A stretch of DNA of 64,000 nucleotides from Epiperipatus broadwayi (GCA_028023455.1 JAQFVV010006200.1:8360521-8424520); one strand, 5' to 3'; shown: positions 23,626 to 37,430, numbered from the stretch's first letter. Numbers and translations: made by a program. The notes: generated from the sequence alone by a model not told the origin.

Positions 23626-26600
23626 TGTTAACATTGTGGTTAAATTATTTCAAGTGACAGTTTAGATAATTTAAAAATGCATCATTTTAAGAATAATTTT
23701 TTAAAAAAAAGATACGTGATTATTCATTTGGAAAAAAGGCTCCATTTAGGCATCATTGTGAGGTTCAAACATCACATGAACTTCTAAGCAACAGATGATA
23801 TAATTTTTTTAAATTCTACATTTAGTCAAAAAGTTGTCATAATAATTATTTGCTATCGTTTTTATCAGTTCAGCAGCATAATATTATGTCCATTTATTTC
23901 TCATGTGCATGAGTGTTGTGAAGTGGATTATTATTGTCAAATGCAGATTTTTAATATGAAAGAAAGCATCAAGTTGTTTTTGGGATTGATGGCGTAACTC
24001 TAATGCACTGACCTCCTGTGCCAATTTAAGACAAGTAAATTTGAATTTTTTCAATAAGTTTGGGATTTTTTCAGGTAGCTATTCTATAGCTAATCTAATT
24101 AACCATATAATTTGGGACAATAAATGGGTTTCTAACTATTGTTAATTAAAAAGTGAATCAAACATGGAAAAAATATTCAAATTTTCACCACTTGACAATT
24201 GGCAAACTTAATGAGTCCTATATTCTTCTTCATTAATCCTCTGAGAGATGTTATTGGGGATATTTTTGTCTTTCAGTGGGTTATTTGAAGACTGTTTTAC
24301 CTTATTTTATATTAAATGATATATATTCTACTTTATATATACGAAAGATTATTCAAATTTTAAGCATGAAACTAACCCACATGGATAATATAATTTAAAG
24401 AAATGTAAAACATATAATACAATTTCATTGAATGTTAGCATGTAATGTAGAGACATTCTTATGCATATTTAATGAAGTTTGCATAGAACTAACAAAATAA
24501 ATATATTTATCACAAATTTACTTTAAGATCTTGGATTACAATTTGCATGTAATCATTTATACAAAAGAATTCAAAAATTCCAAAAGCAGTTTTCTTCATC
24601 CTATTATAGAGCCATCTGCTGGAATATTGAGTAAGCAATAGATAGCAGATGGTAGTACTTTTGGAAACTTGTTTGGTAAGCTGAAAAAATTATGTGATGT
24701 ATCTCTCTATACAATCAGCAAACAATTGTGATCATTATTTATAATGGAAAGAATTTTCATTTCTACCTACAGATAAATGATCATATTAACTTCATAATAA
24801 AATCTTCCTTATGCATTATGGTTTGTGGCAACTTATGATTTTAGTTTACCTATGATTGCTTATATATAGATGCATTCTATCAAAGAGACAATAATTATGG
24901 ATCTCTCAACTATTAATTATACTTGAAGTTTTATGCCTAATAAGAGCAGAAAAATATCTCATGAGAAAAATAATTTCTCTTTGATAACATTTGAGATGAT
25001 TCATTTTTAATCATAATTGAAAATAATATATATAACTAATGCAAGTACTTTGTAAGGTAGTCTTTACAAATACATATTCACCAGGATCTCATTGAGATGG
25101 TCACTCATATTTTCTATAAGCATGCTACTTAAATCAAAGGAGTATATCATTTTGACCTATACTTTATTTAGATGAATGAGATTAAATTCTATGCATATAC
25201 CATTTGTTAATCTTTTATATAATCATTCATTGAGTGCATACATGCAACACCTGGAGTTTTCAGACACTATTGAAATATCAAACTTTGTTTTATATACCCT
25301 ATTATTACACTCTATATAGGAATAAAATTATATAAACATTGATTGTAAGTAAAACAAATTCCTTTTGGTTTAAAGTGTTTCAGATAATTGCCATTGCTAA
25401 ATTAATAAAATTTCCACTTGCAATGTCTTTGTTTTATTACATCATAGTTAAAAATTACTTACAAAAATTACGTAGAGAAGTTTTATTAAATTTCTAACAT
25501 TAACATTAAAATATATATATATATATCAAAATCCCAACAGAAAGAATATAGGTAGATACATAGATTGAAGTAATAATTAAATTGTTTTTTAATCATTGTT
25601 TTATAATTTGTTTATCTCTCTTACAACAGTGTAATATAAGCTTTGCATGGCATACATTTTGCTTCAAAGTAAATTTGTCCTTAATATAGAATTTTTTGAA
25701 AAGTGAGGACAGTAATGAAAATTTACATCAACCCTTCCAAAACCCTCTGTGATGTGAAAAAATCTAAATCACATTACACATATGCAGTATAGTTATATAT
25801 ACAAATACATTTTCTTAACTAACACACTAATTCAAACTTAGGATTTTTCTTGCAAGTAGATGGCTCATGGCCAAATCAGATAATCCAATACTAATCTGTA
25901 AATAGATATTTAGCTTATAGCATGAGAATAAATCAGCAACATCTGAACATTTAAACTCTTATCACTTGCAATTGGTGATCTTTACTAGTAATGGGTAAAC
26001 TGTCCTTCTTTGGGTTTTTTGGAAAGATCTTAGCTCTACAATTCACTTTTGAAGGTTGTTTTTACATTTTTATTAAACTAATTTTTATATATTTAATATA
26101 ATCATGGCTCTCAGTATTACAGGATAAAACATTTCTAATATAAATAAACAATGATAACCCTTTTATGTACTTTATACAATGAAATACTTTTTTATATTAC
26201 TTTCAACATACCTCAGCTGTAATAAACACAACATTTGAACAAGACCAATATCAATAATAATCGCAATCTGTTATCAAGACAATCTCATTTTACAGTAAAT
26301 GTGAATACCCATCTTTATCTATGGTCCAATATATTATATAGTCACTAAAGATTGGTTATAAAAAGAAATTTCCTGTTATTTGAAAGAAGTATCCTTGATT
26401 CCTATTTGAGATCTTAAAGGAAGTGAACGGGGTAATTTGGGATGTCCACTCCATATATTATTATCATCGCAGCTGTTATTATTATGTGATGATTCATATT
26501 GAAAAGAATTATTTCTTATGTTTTTTTATCAGAATGCCCAATTAATAATGTATTAAAAGAGATTATTTAACTGATCATTTGACAATTTCCAAAATTCCAA

Positions 26601-28583
26601 ACATTTTAAATACATATATGAATATTTAATGTTTGTTAGGGTAGTTGTAAAAAAGAGAGAAAAGTATAAGAAAAAGAGAGAAAAGTATAAAAAAAGGAGA
26701 GAAAAATAAATATTAATAAAATTTTCTCTCACTTTAGTAATTTTATTTATCTATTAATTTATAACTTTTTAAAAAATGATGAGATAAGTAAAATCTTAAT
26801 AAATTTTTAAAAAAGAAAAATTGAGGTATCAAAAAAATATATATTTTTTAAAAATGCTGTTTTTAATTAAATTTCTCAAGAAATGAAAAATGTTTACAAA
26901 ATTAAAGAATTATCCTATTTCTAATAATTAGGAAAAAAAATAACTAGAGAAATTTTTTTCATTAATTAGAGCATAATTTGATTTTTTAATTAACAAAAAG
27001 ATGGAAATAATGTTTTTGTAAAAAGACAATTAATTGATCAGGATTTAATGTTGTTATTTCTAAGATAGTATATGATTGGATGGATATCAAAATTGTTTTC
27101 AAAAAATAAAATAATAGGAGGCAAATATATTAAAATTGCGTCTAGTTAGTCTTAGATCAGCAGTCAAGAAATCAGCAGTAGTAGCTCAGATCTTGAAAAA
27201 AACCAGTAGCAGCTCAGCTCTTGAAAAAAGACTAGCGGTAGCAACTTGGCACTTAAGAGAAAAACAGTGAGAAGTTGAGCTAGACTGACCTCACTTCTAG
27301 GTTTCAAAAATAATTTTTAAAAAGGAGTTGAAACCATGTTCTATGTTTTAGATAAAATCTGAGTATTACCAACCTAAACCATGAAACCTGTTTCACTGAA
27401 AGCAAATGTAGAAGGAAAATATCCCTGGGAGGAATTTGCAACAAGCCTTTCTGTGGTTATTTAACACCATGACTGTTTCAGCCTATGTTAGCTTGACTAG
27501 AAATCTGTGTTAATCTTGGAAATTACTATCATAAATAAATTCAGTTTATGTTAACCTATCTGAAAATTACTATCATAAATTTAAACTGAACATTTGAAGC
27601 TACAAAAAATGCAAAAGGTTTGTTCATCTGCCATGAGGAAAAATTAATCACACATAAAATCTGGCAATTCATTTCAATTTAAGTACCAGTAATATATTCA
27701 TATGATGCAAAGGCCAGAACATTAGTAGTTTTATTTTAGTAATGCTTATTTTAACAATAATAATAACAAGCAATAATGAATAAATTGATCTTCTGTTAAC
27801 TTAACCTGGAAATTATTATTAAAATTTTAAACTGATCACTTAAAGCTACACAAGAACAGCTAACCTAAAAAGAAAATTATAACTACAATAGGACAAAAAA
27901 AATTATGGTAAAATATGGTTTAATTCATGTGCACATCTTCATTTACATTTTCTATATATCTTCATTTATGAATATTAACTTTTTAATGTAAATATTAATT
28001 AATGATAATGAATAATTCTTTAGATGATTTATTCTAAACATTATTATCCCCTCTCAAAATATTGAAGCAGTGGATCCAAAAGTCCGATCTATGCTTCACA
28101 GCCTTCTACAAACTTAACTAATATTGTAGACCTGAATTAAGTTTATAGTCCAGTATCAGCAGGGTTTTGCATTAAAGCTAAAATTAATATGTTTATTTTG
28201 TTTACTTAACGATATTTAAATTTGTATTTGCTTAAAGTATTTTCTTTTAAAAGAAATTCCATTAAGATTAAATTGCTATTAAAATTTACTTTTAAAACTT
28301 ATTAATCAAACATATATAAATGTTAAGTGTATATATATGAGTTAATGCAAAATTCTGTTGAAATAAAATGTTATTTTGTCAAAAGAAAGAATATATTTTT
28401 CTTTTTAAATTTTGATAAAATATGGCGTATGATTTTATTTTAAGATAAGCCTGCCAACATTTCTAAAGGAATGGTATGTTTCAATTAGTTAGCCCATTCA
28501 AGGCAAATTAAAGATGGCCTTTTTTAATTAATACAAATTCAAAAGTTAAACACAGAAATCTATAATGAGAAAAATTATAATTA
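23626..28583. other. AT-rich non-coding DNA with minor repeats
   Basis: No coding region was recognised. At about 27,165-27,275 there are three imperfect 43-45-bp tandem units built on CAGTAGCAGCTCAG and CTTGAAAAAA. A motif with AAATTACTATCATAAAT repeats near 27,520, 27,563 and, more weakly, 27,815. A short inverted repeat CCATCTGCT / AGCAGATGG lies at 24,611-24,651. Confidence 0.5.
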
Positions 28584-30241
28584 GAAAAAGTTACTTTGAA
28601 ACAAAGGAGCATAGGGGGCTTATCAAGATCTAAAATCATACACAAAACAATAGAAGGGTAGCTGAGAGAAAGGTATAAAAAGGAGAAGAGAACAAAAGAC
28701 GGGGTCTCTCTGGTTCTTTTGCTGATTCGTGCAGATCCTGTGTCTAGATTATATGAGATTTTACTTTTAAAATCTCTATGCTTTCTTATGTGTATTCATG
28801 CAGATCCTATGTTTTAGATTTTGCTTTTAAATTTTGTTCTTGAAGAAACTCTGCTGAAATTCGCCGAGATTCATTCTAAATTATCATTCTAAGATTGATT
28901 CTGAAAGCATTGCAAAACCTATTTCGAAGAGTTCCAGCAATTTATTCTTACTTATCTGACTCCAACATGCGATCGGTTAAAAGTTATACTAATTTAATGG
29001 ACATGACTATATTTGGAGGCTAGGCACAACAGCTTTGCCTGCTGCCGGGGTCCTAAAACCATCAAAATGCCGTAACATGCCCAAAATAGAAACCTGAACT
29101 CTGAGCTGTGTCTGTGAATTTCACAATTAAAATGCTGTATAATTTCCATTTTCTTGTCTGGACAAATCCCAATGTATTTAATCAATCAAGCCATCATGTC
29201 AAAGGAACTGGATCCAAAAAACAAGGACTGGTAACTGTATAAAAATCTCCTCATGAACTATTTATTACTTTACCTTTTGATAAATACCTTTCTGAATTGT
29301 TTCATTTAATTATATATATAATGTAACTGTTTTATATTATACTAATATTAGATTTATCTTATTTTTATCATTTGATCATTTACTTATACTGAAATTTTTC
29401 CCCTTCGCTATTCCTCATTTTAAAATGTATATAAATGTTTTCTTGTTTTTATTTGTGGTTTACATTTTTTTTTTCATTTAAAACTTTCCAATTTAAAATA
29501 ATATCGGTCTTCTAAATACTAGTAAGATTCCTTTGTTTGCCAACTTGATCTCCTCAATAACACTTCTTTTGTTCACCTTTAGCCCCATACTTATATTTTA
29601 GTTAGTATAAATGTCTTAAATATTTTCAAATGTTTTAAGCTCAAAGCAACTGGAAAATGCTTGGTGAAAGATTTATTTTAACTGTGCTTTATCGAGGGGA
29701 TTTGAGTTAATAATTTTATTAAAGTTGGGAAGATATAGATTTTGACCACAAAATGTTCTGTAATTGCCCTCTGCCTTATTATCAAATTATTTGTTATATA
29801 ATCAACCGGGGAATAGCAGAGATAATTAAAACTTTTCAAATATTTAGCATTACATTTTATTAAAATATGTTATTTAATCTAAAAGGCTTAAGTTTTCTAA
29901 TTTTATTTCAATTTCTGATTAGCTTAACCATTATTTTACTTATCCAATGATCCAGGTATGCACAAATACATATTTCATATTATATTTTTATGCACATTTA
30001 ACTTAGTTAGTCCTGTAAGTGTTTTTGTCCATGTCTCTCCCTGCTAAGCTTTGGGCCGGGTGAGAAAATAATTTATGCATATCTCAGATATGTTGTTGTT
30101 TCGTAGTTAGACTCGAGAATAAGCGAATAGGGCAGAGGCCATAGTATTCTTGATTTAATATCTCGTGAATGGGTAGCCTTGAGGTACTTTTGCCTAGTAT
30201 TCAAACTGGGTTAAACCAACATACATCATCTGACCGGTACA
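28584..30241 (+). repeat. Long LTR-like non-coding repeat, copy 1
   Basis: A 1.66-kb unit that recurs in direct orientation at 30.8-32.0 and 32.0-34.7 kb. It starts near AAAAAGTTACTTTGAAAC and ends at CATCTGACCGGTACA. It contains a TATAAAAAGG box followed by GGTCTCTCTGGTTC, giving the layout of an LTR promoter and R region, and has no conserved reading frame: short minus-strand frames in copies 1 and 3 shift register in copy 2. A solo LTR or LARD-type element is the best guess; the ends do not clearly show TG...CA, so this stays tentative. Confidence 0.7.
28674..28682 (+). promoter_or_regulatory. Candidate TATA box in the LTR-like repeat
   Basis: The sequence GGTATAAAAAGG is conserved here and at about 32,110 in copy 3, in each case about 35 bp before GGTCTCTCTGGTTC. 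The position would suit a retroelement promoter. There is no evidence of transcription. Confidence 0.35.
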
Positions 30242-30810
30242 GTGGATTCCCCCCCTCAGATTTGGATGTCCATCTGTGAAGCTTTTCAAAATTTCCACAC
30301 CCTGCAATGCCCTATATAGCATTTGATATGTATGTATAATGTTGTTTTTTTTGTGTGTGTTTTAAAATGAATAATATATGTGTAAGATTATTTTTTCCTG
30401 GGTTTGTCACCGTGGGACGAATTTCTTTTTTTTTTTTAAAAAATTAGTACCCTGAGAAGTTTGTTTTAGTCAAATATATTTATATAAAAAGTATGATGGA
30501 GTGGTATAATTTTTTTTCCGAATTTCTCTCCTAATGTCAGCCAAATTTCATTTTTTGAATATAATTAAAAAGTTAAATGTGTCATAATGTAAAAAGTTTT
30601 TTTTTCTGTGTTTATCGTACATAGAAATAAATGTTTTATTTTTTTAAAAAAAAAGTTAACACGCCGTCAGTCTGTTTGTCAGTGATTTAATATAAGGATA
30701 ATTAAATATATCAGAGTTATAACAAAATTTTTTTCCTAATGAATAGATTTGTCATGGCCAGTTGCCATATTGTTTGTCATATAAAGTATATAGTTTCAAT
30801 GTGGACCATA
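30242..30810. other. Spacer between repeat copies 1 and 2
   Basis: About 570 bp of T-rich sequence beginning GTGGATTCCCCCCC. It is not found beside copy 3. No frame or recognisable primer-binding site was identified. Confidence 0.5.
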
Positions 30811-32013
30811 TTTCTCTGGTTCTTTTGCTGATTCGTGCAGATCCTGTGTCTAGATTAGTGAGATTTTACTTTTAAAAAAATCTCTCTGGTCTCCTATGAT
30901 TATTCATGCAGATCTTGTGCTGTGATTCTCTGAGATTTTGTTTCTAAATGCAGAAAATATTGTTCCTGAATTAGGCAGATTTTGCTGTTCAACTCGTTCA
31001 GATTTTGCTCCTGAATTTATTCAACTTTTGTCCTCGAAATCACTGTTATAAGTTTCAACATGCGACAAGTTAAAAGTTATATTAATTTGATGGACGTGAC
31101 CATGATTGGTGGTTAGGCAAACAGCTTTGCCTGCCACCGGGGTCCGAAAACCATCAAAATGCCATAACATGTCCAACAAATAGAAACCTGAACGGTGAGC
31201 TGTGTCTGTGAACTTCGCGATTAAAATGCTGCATAATTTTCATTTCCTTGTCCGGACAAATCCCAATGTATTCAATCAAGCCACCATGTCGAGGGAACTG
31301 GATCCAAAGAACAAGGACCGGTAACTGTATAAAAATCTCCTCATGAACTATTTATTACTTTACCTTTTTGATAAATACCTTTCTGAATTGTTTCATTTAA
31401 TTATATATATAATATAACTGTTTTCTATTATACTAATATTAGATTTATCTTATTTTATCGTTTTACCATTTACTTATACTGAAATTTTTCCCCTTCACTA
31501 TTCCTCATTTTAAAATGCATATAAATGTTTTCTTGTTTTTTTATATTTGCGGTTTAAATTTTTTTTTTTTCATTTACAACTTACCAATGTGAAATAATAT
31601 CTGTCATTTAAATAATAAAGTTTCCTTTTATCTGCCAACTCGGTATCCTCAATAATGCCTACTTTGTTTGCATTCATTCCATCTTAAAATAATTACTTTT
31701 AAGAAATCTTTAAATATTTTCAAACTGATTATAAAAACAAAGCAACTAGAAAATGCTTTGTGAAAGAGTTATTTTAATTTGGCTTTATCAAGGGGACACG
31801 AGTTAATAATTTTATTCAAATTGGGAAAGTAATGTTTAAACCACAAAAATGTTATGTAATTGCCCTTCACCTTATTGTAAAGTCATATATATCTAATCAA
31901 TCGGGGAATAGCGAAGAAACTTTAAACTTTTCAAATATTTAAAAGTTACGTTTTATTAAAATATGTTATTTAATCTAAAAGCTTATGTTTTCGAATTTTA
32001 TTTAAAAGTTTAT
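30811..32013 (+). repeat. Long LTR-like non-coding repeat, copy 2 (5' truncated variant)
   Basis: This copy starts at TCTCTGGTTCTTTTGCTG, lacking the upstream TATA segment of copies 1 and 3, and runs to about 32,013, where copy 3 begins directly. Its 3' part (from about 31,560) is a diverged variant relative to copy 1 and is shared with the middle of copy 3. Confidence 0.75.
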
Positions 32014-32766
32014 TTTTAGAAAAAAGTTACTTTGAAACAAAGGAGCATAGGGGGCTTATCAAGATCTAAAATCATATGCAAAACAATAGAAGGGTAGCTG
32101 AGAGAAAGGTATAAAAAGGAGAAGAGAACAAAAGACGGGGTCTCTCTGGTTCTTTTGCTGATTCGTGCAGATCCTGTGTCTAGATTACATGAGATTTTAC
32201 TTTTAAAATCTCTATGCTTTCTTATGCATATTCGTGCAGATCCTATGCTTTAGATTTTGCTTTTAAATTTTGTTCTTGAAGAAACTCTGCTGAAATTTGC
32301 CGAGATTCGTTGTAAATTATCATTCTAAGATTGACTCTAAAAGCATTGCAAAACCTATTTCGAAGAGTTCCAGCAATTTATTCTTACTTATCTGACTCCA
32401 ACATGCGATCAGTTAAGTTATACTAATTTGATGGATGGGACTATGTTTGGTGGCTAGGCACAACAGCTTTGCGTGCCGCCAGGGTCCTAAAACCATCAAA
32501 ATACCGTAACATGCCCAAAATAGAAAACTGAATTCTGAGCTGTGTCTGTGAACTTCACGATTAAAATGCTGCATAATTTCCATTTCCTTGTCCGAACAAA
32601 TCCCAACATATTCAATCAAGCCATCACATTGAGGGAACTGTATCCAAAGAACAAGGACTGGTAATTGTATAAAAATCTCATGAACTATTTATTACTTTAC
32701 CTTTTGATAAATACCTTTCTGAATTGTTTCATTTAATTATATATATAATGTAACTGTTTTCTATTA

Positions 32767-33670
32767 CACCTGGGTCTCTTTTTACGCGGACTTATTTAAC
32801 ATGATTTTGAAGTTACGCAATTCGTGTTTCACCAGAAGTCGATTTCCGATAATGCGCTATTACTTTAAATAATAAATTTTGCGCACTTACATTATATTGA
32901 AAGTAATAGCACATTATGGAATTCTACTTTCATCTTAGTAATTTCAATATTTTCAGTGCTTTATAATAGTAATATTTTATGCAATAATGAAATTAAAATC
33001 ATGATTTCCACATTTTATGTATACACATATTAAATTTTACAAGATTGTAATGTAAATTTGTTCAAACATTGTGCATGTTAATTTTGCATTTTAAATCACA
33101 TTCTGTTTTTGCTTTTTAAAAAAGAACGTAAGCATTTTAAATCACATTCTGTTTTTGCTTTTTAAAAAAGAACGTAATCAATTATTATTTTCTTATTAAT
33201 GACACTAATCATTAACGTGCTTTTAAATTCTAACGAGAGCTAAATGATTGTATGTCTGGATATCACGAGCTTCGTAAACAATTAATAAAATCATCGTCTC
33301 AAAGATTAATTACGTTGTCACCAGAAAATTATAATTAAAACGTGTATAAAAATGTAAAATACTGTACTGTGAATTATGCATAAACTTATATTATTTTGAA
33401 TAAAATTAAATATTATAGTTAAAAAAAGTTTGTCTTGTATCAATTTTTTTTCAAATTTGAAATTTTTTATTAGTCATATTTTATTTCCTTATTTTTTTTT
33501 TGCGCAAATTTGAACGTAATTTTACATTGGTGCTTTGCTTTCATGCAACTTTTGAAAAATCACAGACCGCATCCCCCCTTTTTCAATGTAAGTTACGTAT
33601 ATTTTTGCACGATTTCATTTGCACGTGTTTTCTGAGGAACCTATCTATCGCGTAAAACGAGACCCAGGTG
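32767..33670. mobile_element. 904-bp TA-flanked DNA transposon (Tc1/mariner superfamily, pogo/Tigger-like)
   Basis: Terminal inverted repeats read CACCTGGGTCTC with a nearby TTTACGCG at both ends. The element is flanked by TA on each side. The two other copies of the host repeat (near 29,335 and 31,430) carry the uninterrupted site CTATTATACTAAT or its close variant, proving insertion with duplication of TA. TA duplication marks the Tc1/mariner superfamily; the TTTACGCG end resembles pogo/Tigger-type elements (inference). No transposase frame is present. Confidence 0.9.
33086..33177. repeat. 46-bp tandem duplication
   Basis: Two essentially identical adjacent 46-bp units beginning GCATTTTAAATCACATTCTG, inside the TA-flanked transposon. 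The near identity suggests a recent slippage or duplication event. Confidence 0.95.
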
Positions 33671-34724
33671 TATACTAATATTAGATTTATCTTATTTTAT
33701 CGTTTGATCATTTACTTATACTGAAAATTTTCCCCATCACTATTCCTCATTTTAAAATGCATATAAATGTTTTTTTGTTTTTTTATATTTGCGGTTTAAA
33801 TTATTTTTTTTTCATTTACAACTTACCAATGTAAAATAATATCTGTCATTTAAATAATAAAGTTTCCTTTTATGTGCCAACTCGGTCGCCTCAATAATGC
33901 CTGCTTTGTTTGCATTCATTCCATCTTAAAATAATTATTTTTAAGAAATCTTTAAATATTTTTAAACTGATTATAAAAACAAAGCAACTAGAAAATGCTT
34001 TGTGAAAGAGTTATTTTAATTTGGGTTTATCTCCTCGATAATGCTTCTTTTGTCCGCCTTTAGCCCCATACTTATATTTTAGTTAGTATAAATGTCTTAA
34101 ATATTTTCAAATTGTTTTAAGCTCAAAGCAACTGGAAAATGCTTGGTGAAAGATTTATTTTAATTGTGCTTTATCAAGGGGATTCGAGTTAATAATTTTA
34201 TTAAAGTTGGGAAGATATAGATTTGGACCGCAAAATGTTCTGTAATTGCCCTGTGCCTTATTATCAAATTATTTGTTATATAATCAACCGGGGAATAGCG
34301 GAGATAATTAAAACTTTTTAAATATTTAGCATTACATTTTATTAAAATATGTTATTTAATCTAAAAGGTTTAAGTTTTCTAATTTTATTTCAATTTCTGA
34401 TTAGCTTAACTCTTATTTTACTTATCCATTGATCCAGGTATGCACAAATACATATTTCATATTATATATTTATGCACATTTAACTTAGTTAGTCCTGTAA
34501 GTATTCTCATCCATGTCTCTCCCTGATACTAAGCTTTGGGCCAGGTGATAAAATAATTTATGCATATCTCATATGTTGTTGTTTCATAGTTAGACTCAAG
34601 AATAAGCGAATAGGGTAGAGGCCATAGTATTCTTGATTTAATATCTCATGTATGGGTGGCCTCGAGATACTTTCGCCTAGTATTCAAACTGGGTTGAACC
34701 AACATACATCATCTGACCGGTACA

Positions 34725-35732
34725 ATAATAAAACATGAAATTTTCCAATTTTTAAAAGGGGAAGGTTTTATCCAATCTTAAACTTTTTTATCTTTATTAT
34801 ATACTATTTTTCAATTTAATTATTGAAAAGGGGAATACTTCAGTTAAAGTAAATGTTAATTAATTGATAAGAATCAACAAGAAATAATCTTGTTTGCTAT
34901 ATGAAATTATATTTTTGTGTAGAATGTGTTAAATTTGGATTTGTCATACTATATTATTTTAAATTATCTTATTTATTAAAATAATTTTTAAAAAAATAAT
35001 TTATGAAATTATTTTTATATGTTGATATCTTTATTTCTTCAGCTATCTGTTCATGAATTGGTAGTGTGTGTGACTTGATTTCAATCAAAGCATTGTTATT
35101 TAAGAGGTATGTAGTTTATCTCAGTAAAACTATTTAACATAAAATAGTTTAAGCATATAAATTTATATTTAGTCTTGATCACAGTCATAGTCCCTACAAT
35201 TCTTGTTATCCTAAACTAGTTCATTAGTAATAATGGTTAATGTATGTAACTATTAGGTGTATCTTTGTGTTTGGACATCCAGACAGTGGATGAATGCAAA
35301 GATCACAAGTGCATCCAATACATTTTTTATAAATTGGAACTTAGTTTATATATGGCCTCATATTCATGGTACACATACGCCAGAGCACTGATGATCATCA
35401 TATATCAGCTTCCCAATATCTTTTTATTATGGTAGATGTTTTAGAACTCATACATGTGTAAGCAATTGTAATAAGGTTGATTGCTTTTATGATATTATCC
35501 TATGTTTGGCATGAACTAGATAATAATTAGCCTCACATTTCATTAGTATATCACTTTTAGATCCAGTCATAAGGGATGACTAATTCTGAAAGTTTTTAAC
35601 TTATTATTATAATTACTTATTTTATTCTACACTGATTCTCTCATACTCACTGACAATTATTTTTGGAAATGATGTTTTGTCACCTCCCCATATAATATAT
35701 ACCCCTAAATTTCATTCCTTTACAATATGATA
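34725..35732. other. AT-rich non-coding DNA
   Basis: No supported feature was found in this interval. Confidence 0.5.
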
Positions 35733-35911
35733 CAGTATTATTTTGAATATGACGCTCGTGAATTTAAGATGCAGAAGGATTTTAAATTTAGGAAATTGGA
35801 AAAGTCTGTATGTTAATAAAATTTTGGCTTCAAATTTAAGATGCACCCCACCCCACCATTATGGGTCCAAAATTTGGATATAAAGTACATCTTATATTTA
35901 AAGTAATATAG
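35733..35911. mobile_element. 179-bp MITE with CAGTATTATTTTGAATAT ends
   Basis: The left end CAGTATTATTTTGAATAT pairs with the reverse complement of the right end (CTATATTACTTTAAATAT). TA lies outside both ends. The interior has AATTTAAGATGCA and TCCAAAATTTGGAT blocks shared with the second copy at 51.1-51.3 kb. It is too short to code. A Tc1/mariner-type MITE is inferred. Confidence 0.78.
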
Positions 35912-36299
35912 TAAATGAACATCTCATTAATATACATCAGCTAGCATGGTAAGTTTACTGTCTTTTTACCTCTGAGTTTAAGATCAAAAACCACCTTGGA
36001 TTTTTTTTACAATTTCCTGATGTTTCTTAATTGAAATATTAATTGAGTTTTCTTGAAAATAGGATGAATGTATGTGCGAATAAACCTTTTTTGAATTGAT
36101 ACTTACAATTATGACAAACAAAACTAAATTATAGACTTATTTCCAAAAAGCTATAAAATCACCAGCCAAGGCCAAGATTGGCAGCCAAAAGAGGAAAGTG
36201 CTAAAGTCCCCTGCTTGTATACTCTAGCTGCAATTTTATGACAACCTTTTATTTAGTACCATTAATTGCAGACCACTTTCAGGTAAAGGAAAATTCCAA
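35912..36299. other. AT-rich non-coding DNA
   Basis: No supported feature. The start of the next RTE fragment may extend into this interval. Confidence 0.45.
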
Positions 36300-37174
36300 A
36301 AATTGAAAAAAGAATTGTCTAATAACTGTGGCATTGTTGAAATTTGTAAAGTTAGCAGAAAAAGTGAAGAGATAAAATGACTTTGTACTTTATTACAAAG
36401 ATACAAATATTTGAGACACAAGTGGAGTGGGATTCATCATAAATAAAAAGTGGAAGAAAAATTATTATGGATATTGATGATACATCAGACAGAATAATAT
36501 TCAAAGTAATGGAAGGCACCAAATGTTATGCACTGATAAGTTCTCATTGTGATGGAAAAGCAGATGATTATTTTTATGGATGTATTACTTTTAATCAGAC
36601 TAAACAACATTTTTAATTTGTCATGGAATACTTTAATACTAGAATTGGTATATTATTGAAAGATGAAAATACTGTGGATAAATTTGATTTTAATGATAGA
36701 AATTTTTAAAAACCTGCAAATTGTGAAGTTTGCAGAAAAATAAAAACTGTATATTATGAATTCTTTCTTTGAAAAAATGTTAAATGGAATTAGACATGGA
36801 AGTATTCAAGTGAAGAAATAGCAGGATTGAATTATATTTTGACTACCAATAAATATGATTTGAAAACTGTGAAGTTCTTTATAGATTCAACACAATAAGT
36901 GATGATTACTTAATGAGATAAAAAATATGTGTTAATACACAAGCAAAGAGGCAAAAAGATTTAAAAATAAGGTTTTGATATTCCTAATCTTTAAAAACAC
37001 TCCAATTAATTTTATTTAGAAGGTGCATGACAGACTTTGAGAAGGATTCAGAATTGACAGAAAACAGATAACTAATACTCTAGAAATAACCACAAGAAAA
37101 TAACTAGTATAAAAGAACAGCAATTTAACTGTAAATTTTCTACTGGACACAAGGGTCTTTGAAAAAAAGGAATA

Positions 37175-37208
<34 letters not shown>

Positions 37209-37430
37209 ATGATCTATTCAGAAATTTGACTATATATAATTTTATAAAATGATATAAAAAGATTTAATAATGATATCAAAAAATATAATTGTGAATTGGC
37301 AAGGAAAACTATAGAATAAAATAAAAATATCAAATGTGTAAAACTTCTTGATTTTGAAAAGAAAATTATTTCCACAATAAGAAAAGATAAAAGTATTGCT
37401 AAAAAGAGTTCTAGAAATTCACTTTGCTAA
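36300..37430 (+). mobile_element. RTE-clade LINE 5' half with endonuclease domain
   Basis: Broken frames on the plus strand read as an APE-type endonuclease of the RTE group: SGIHHK-like and INKKWKK sequence near 36,425-36,455, a degraded metal-binding segment near 36,620 (in other RTEs GDFNAKVG), KFDFNDRNF near 36,680, and GLNYILTTNKYDLKTVKFF near 36,830-36,880. The linker at 37,240-37,420 matches 21,900-22,060 in the RTE copy above. A TA microsatellite interrupts it. The RTE copy that resumes at 38.9 kb may be the same insertion split by later DNA. Confidence 0.75.
37171..37209. repeat. TA dinucleotide microsatellite
   Basis: About 39 bp of alternating AT with one TACA interruption, within the RTE remnant. 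Confidence 0.93.

Larger units (their letters stand above)
32016..34724 (+). repeat. Long LTR-like non-coding repeat, copy 3 (mosaic, interrupted)
   Basis: The start matches copy 1, including the TATA segment. At 32,766 it is cut by a 904-bp DNA transposon and resumes at 33,671. The stretch to about 34,025 follows the copy-2 variant; at CTCCTCGATAATGC it switches to the copy-1 version and ends at the same CATCTGACCGGTACA. The double version of the TTTATTTTAA...TTTATC block shows a junction made by unequal exchange. Confidence 0.75.

Noticed and set aside
28994-32619. Similar minus-strand frames of 63 and 68 codons
   Set aside because: Copy 2 of the same repeat breaks the frame, so coding is not conserved.
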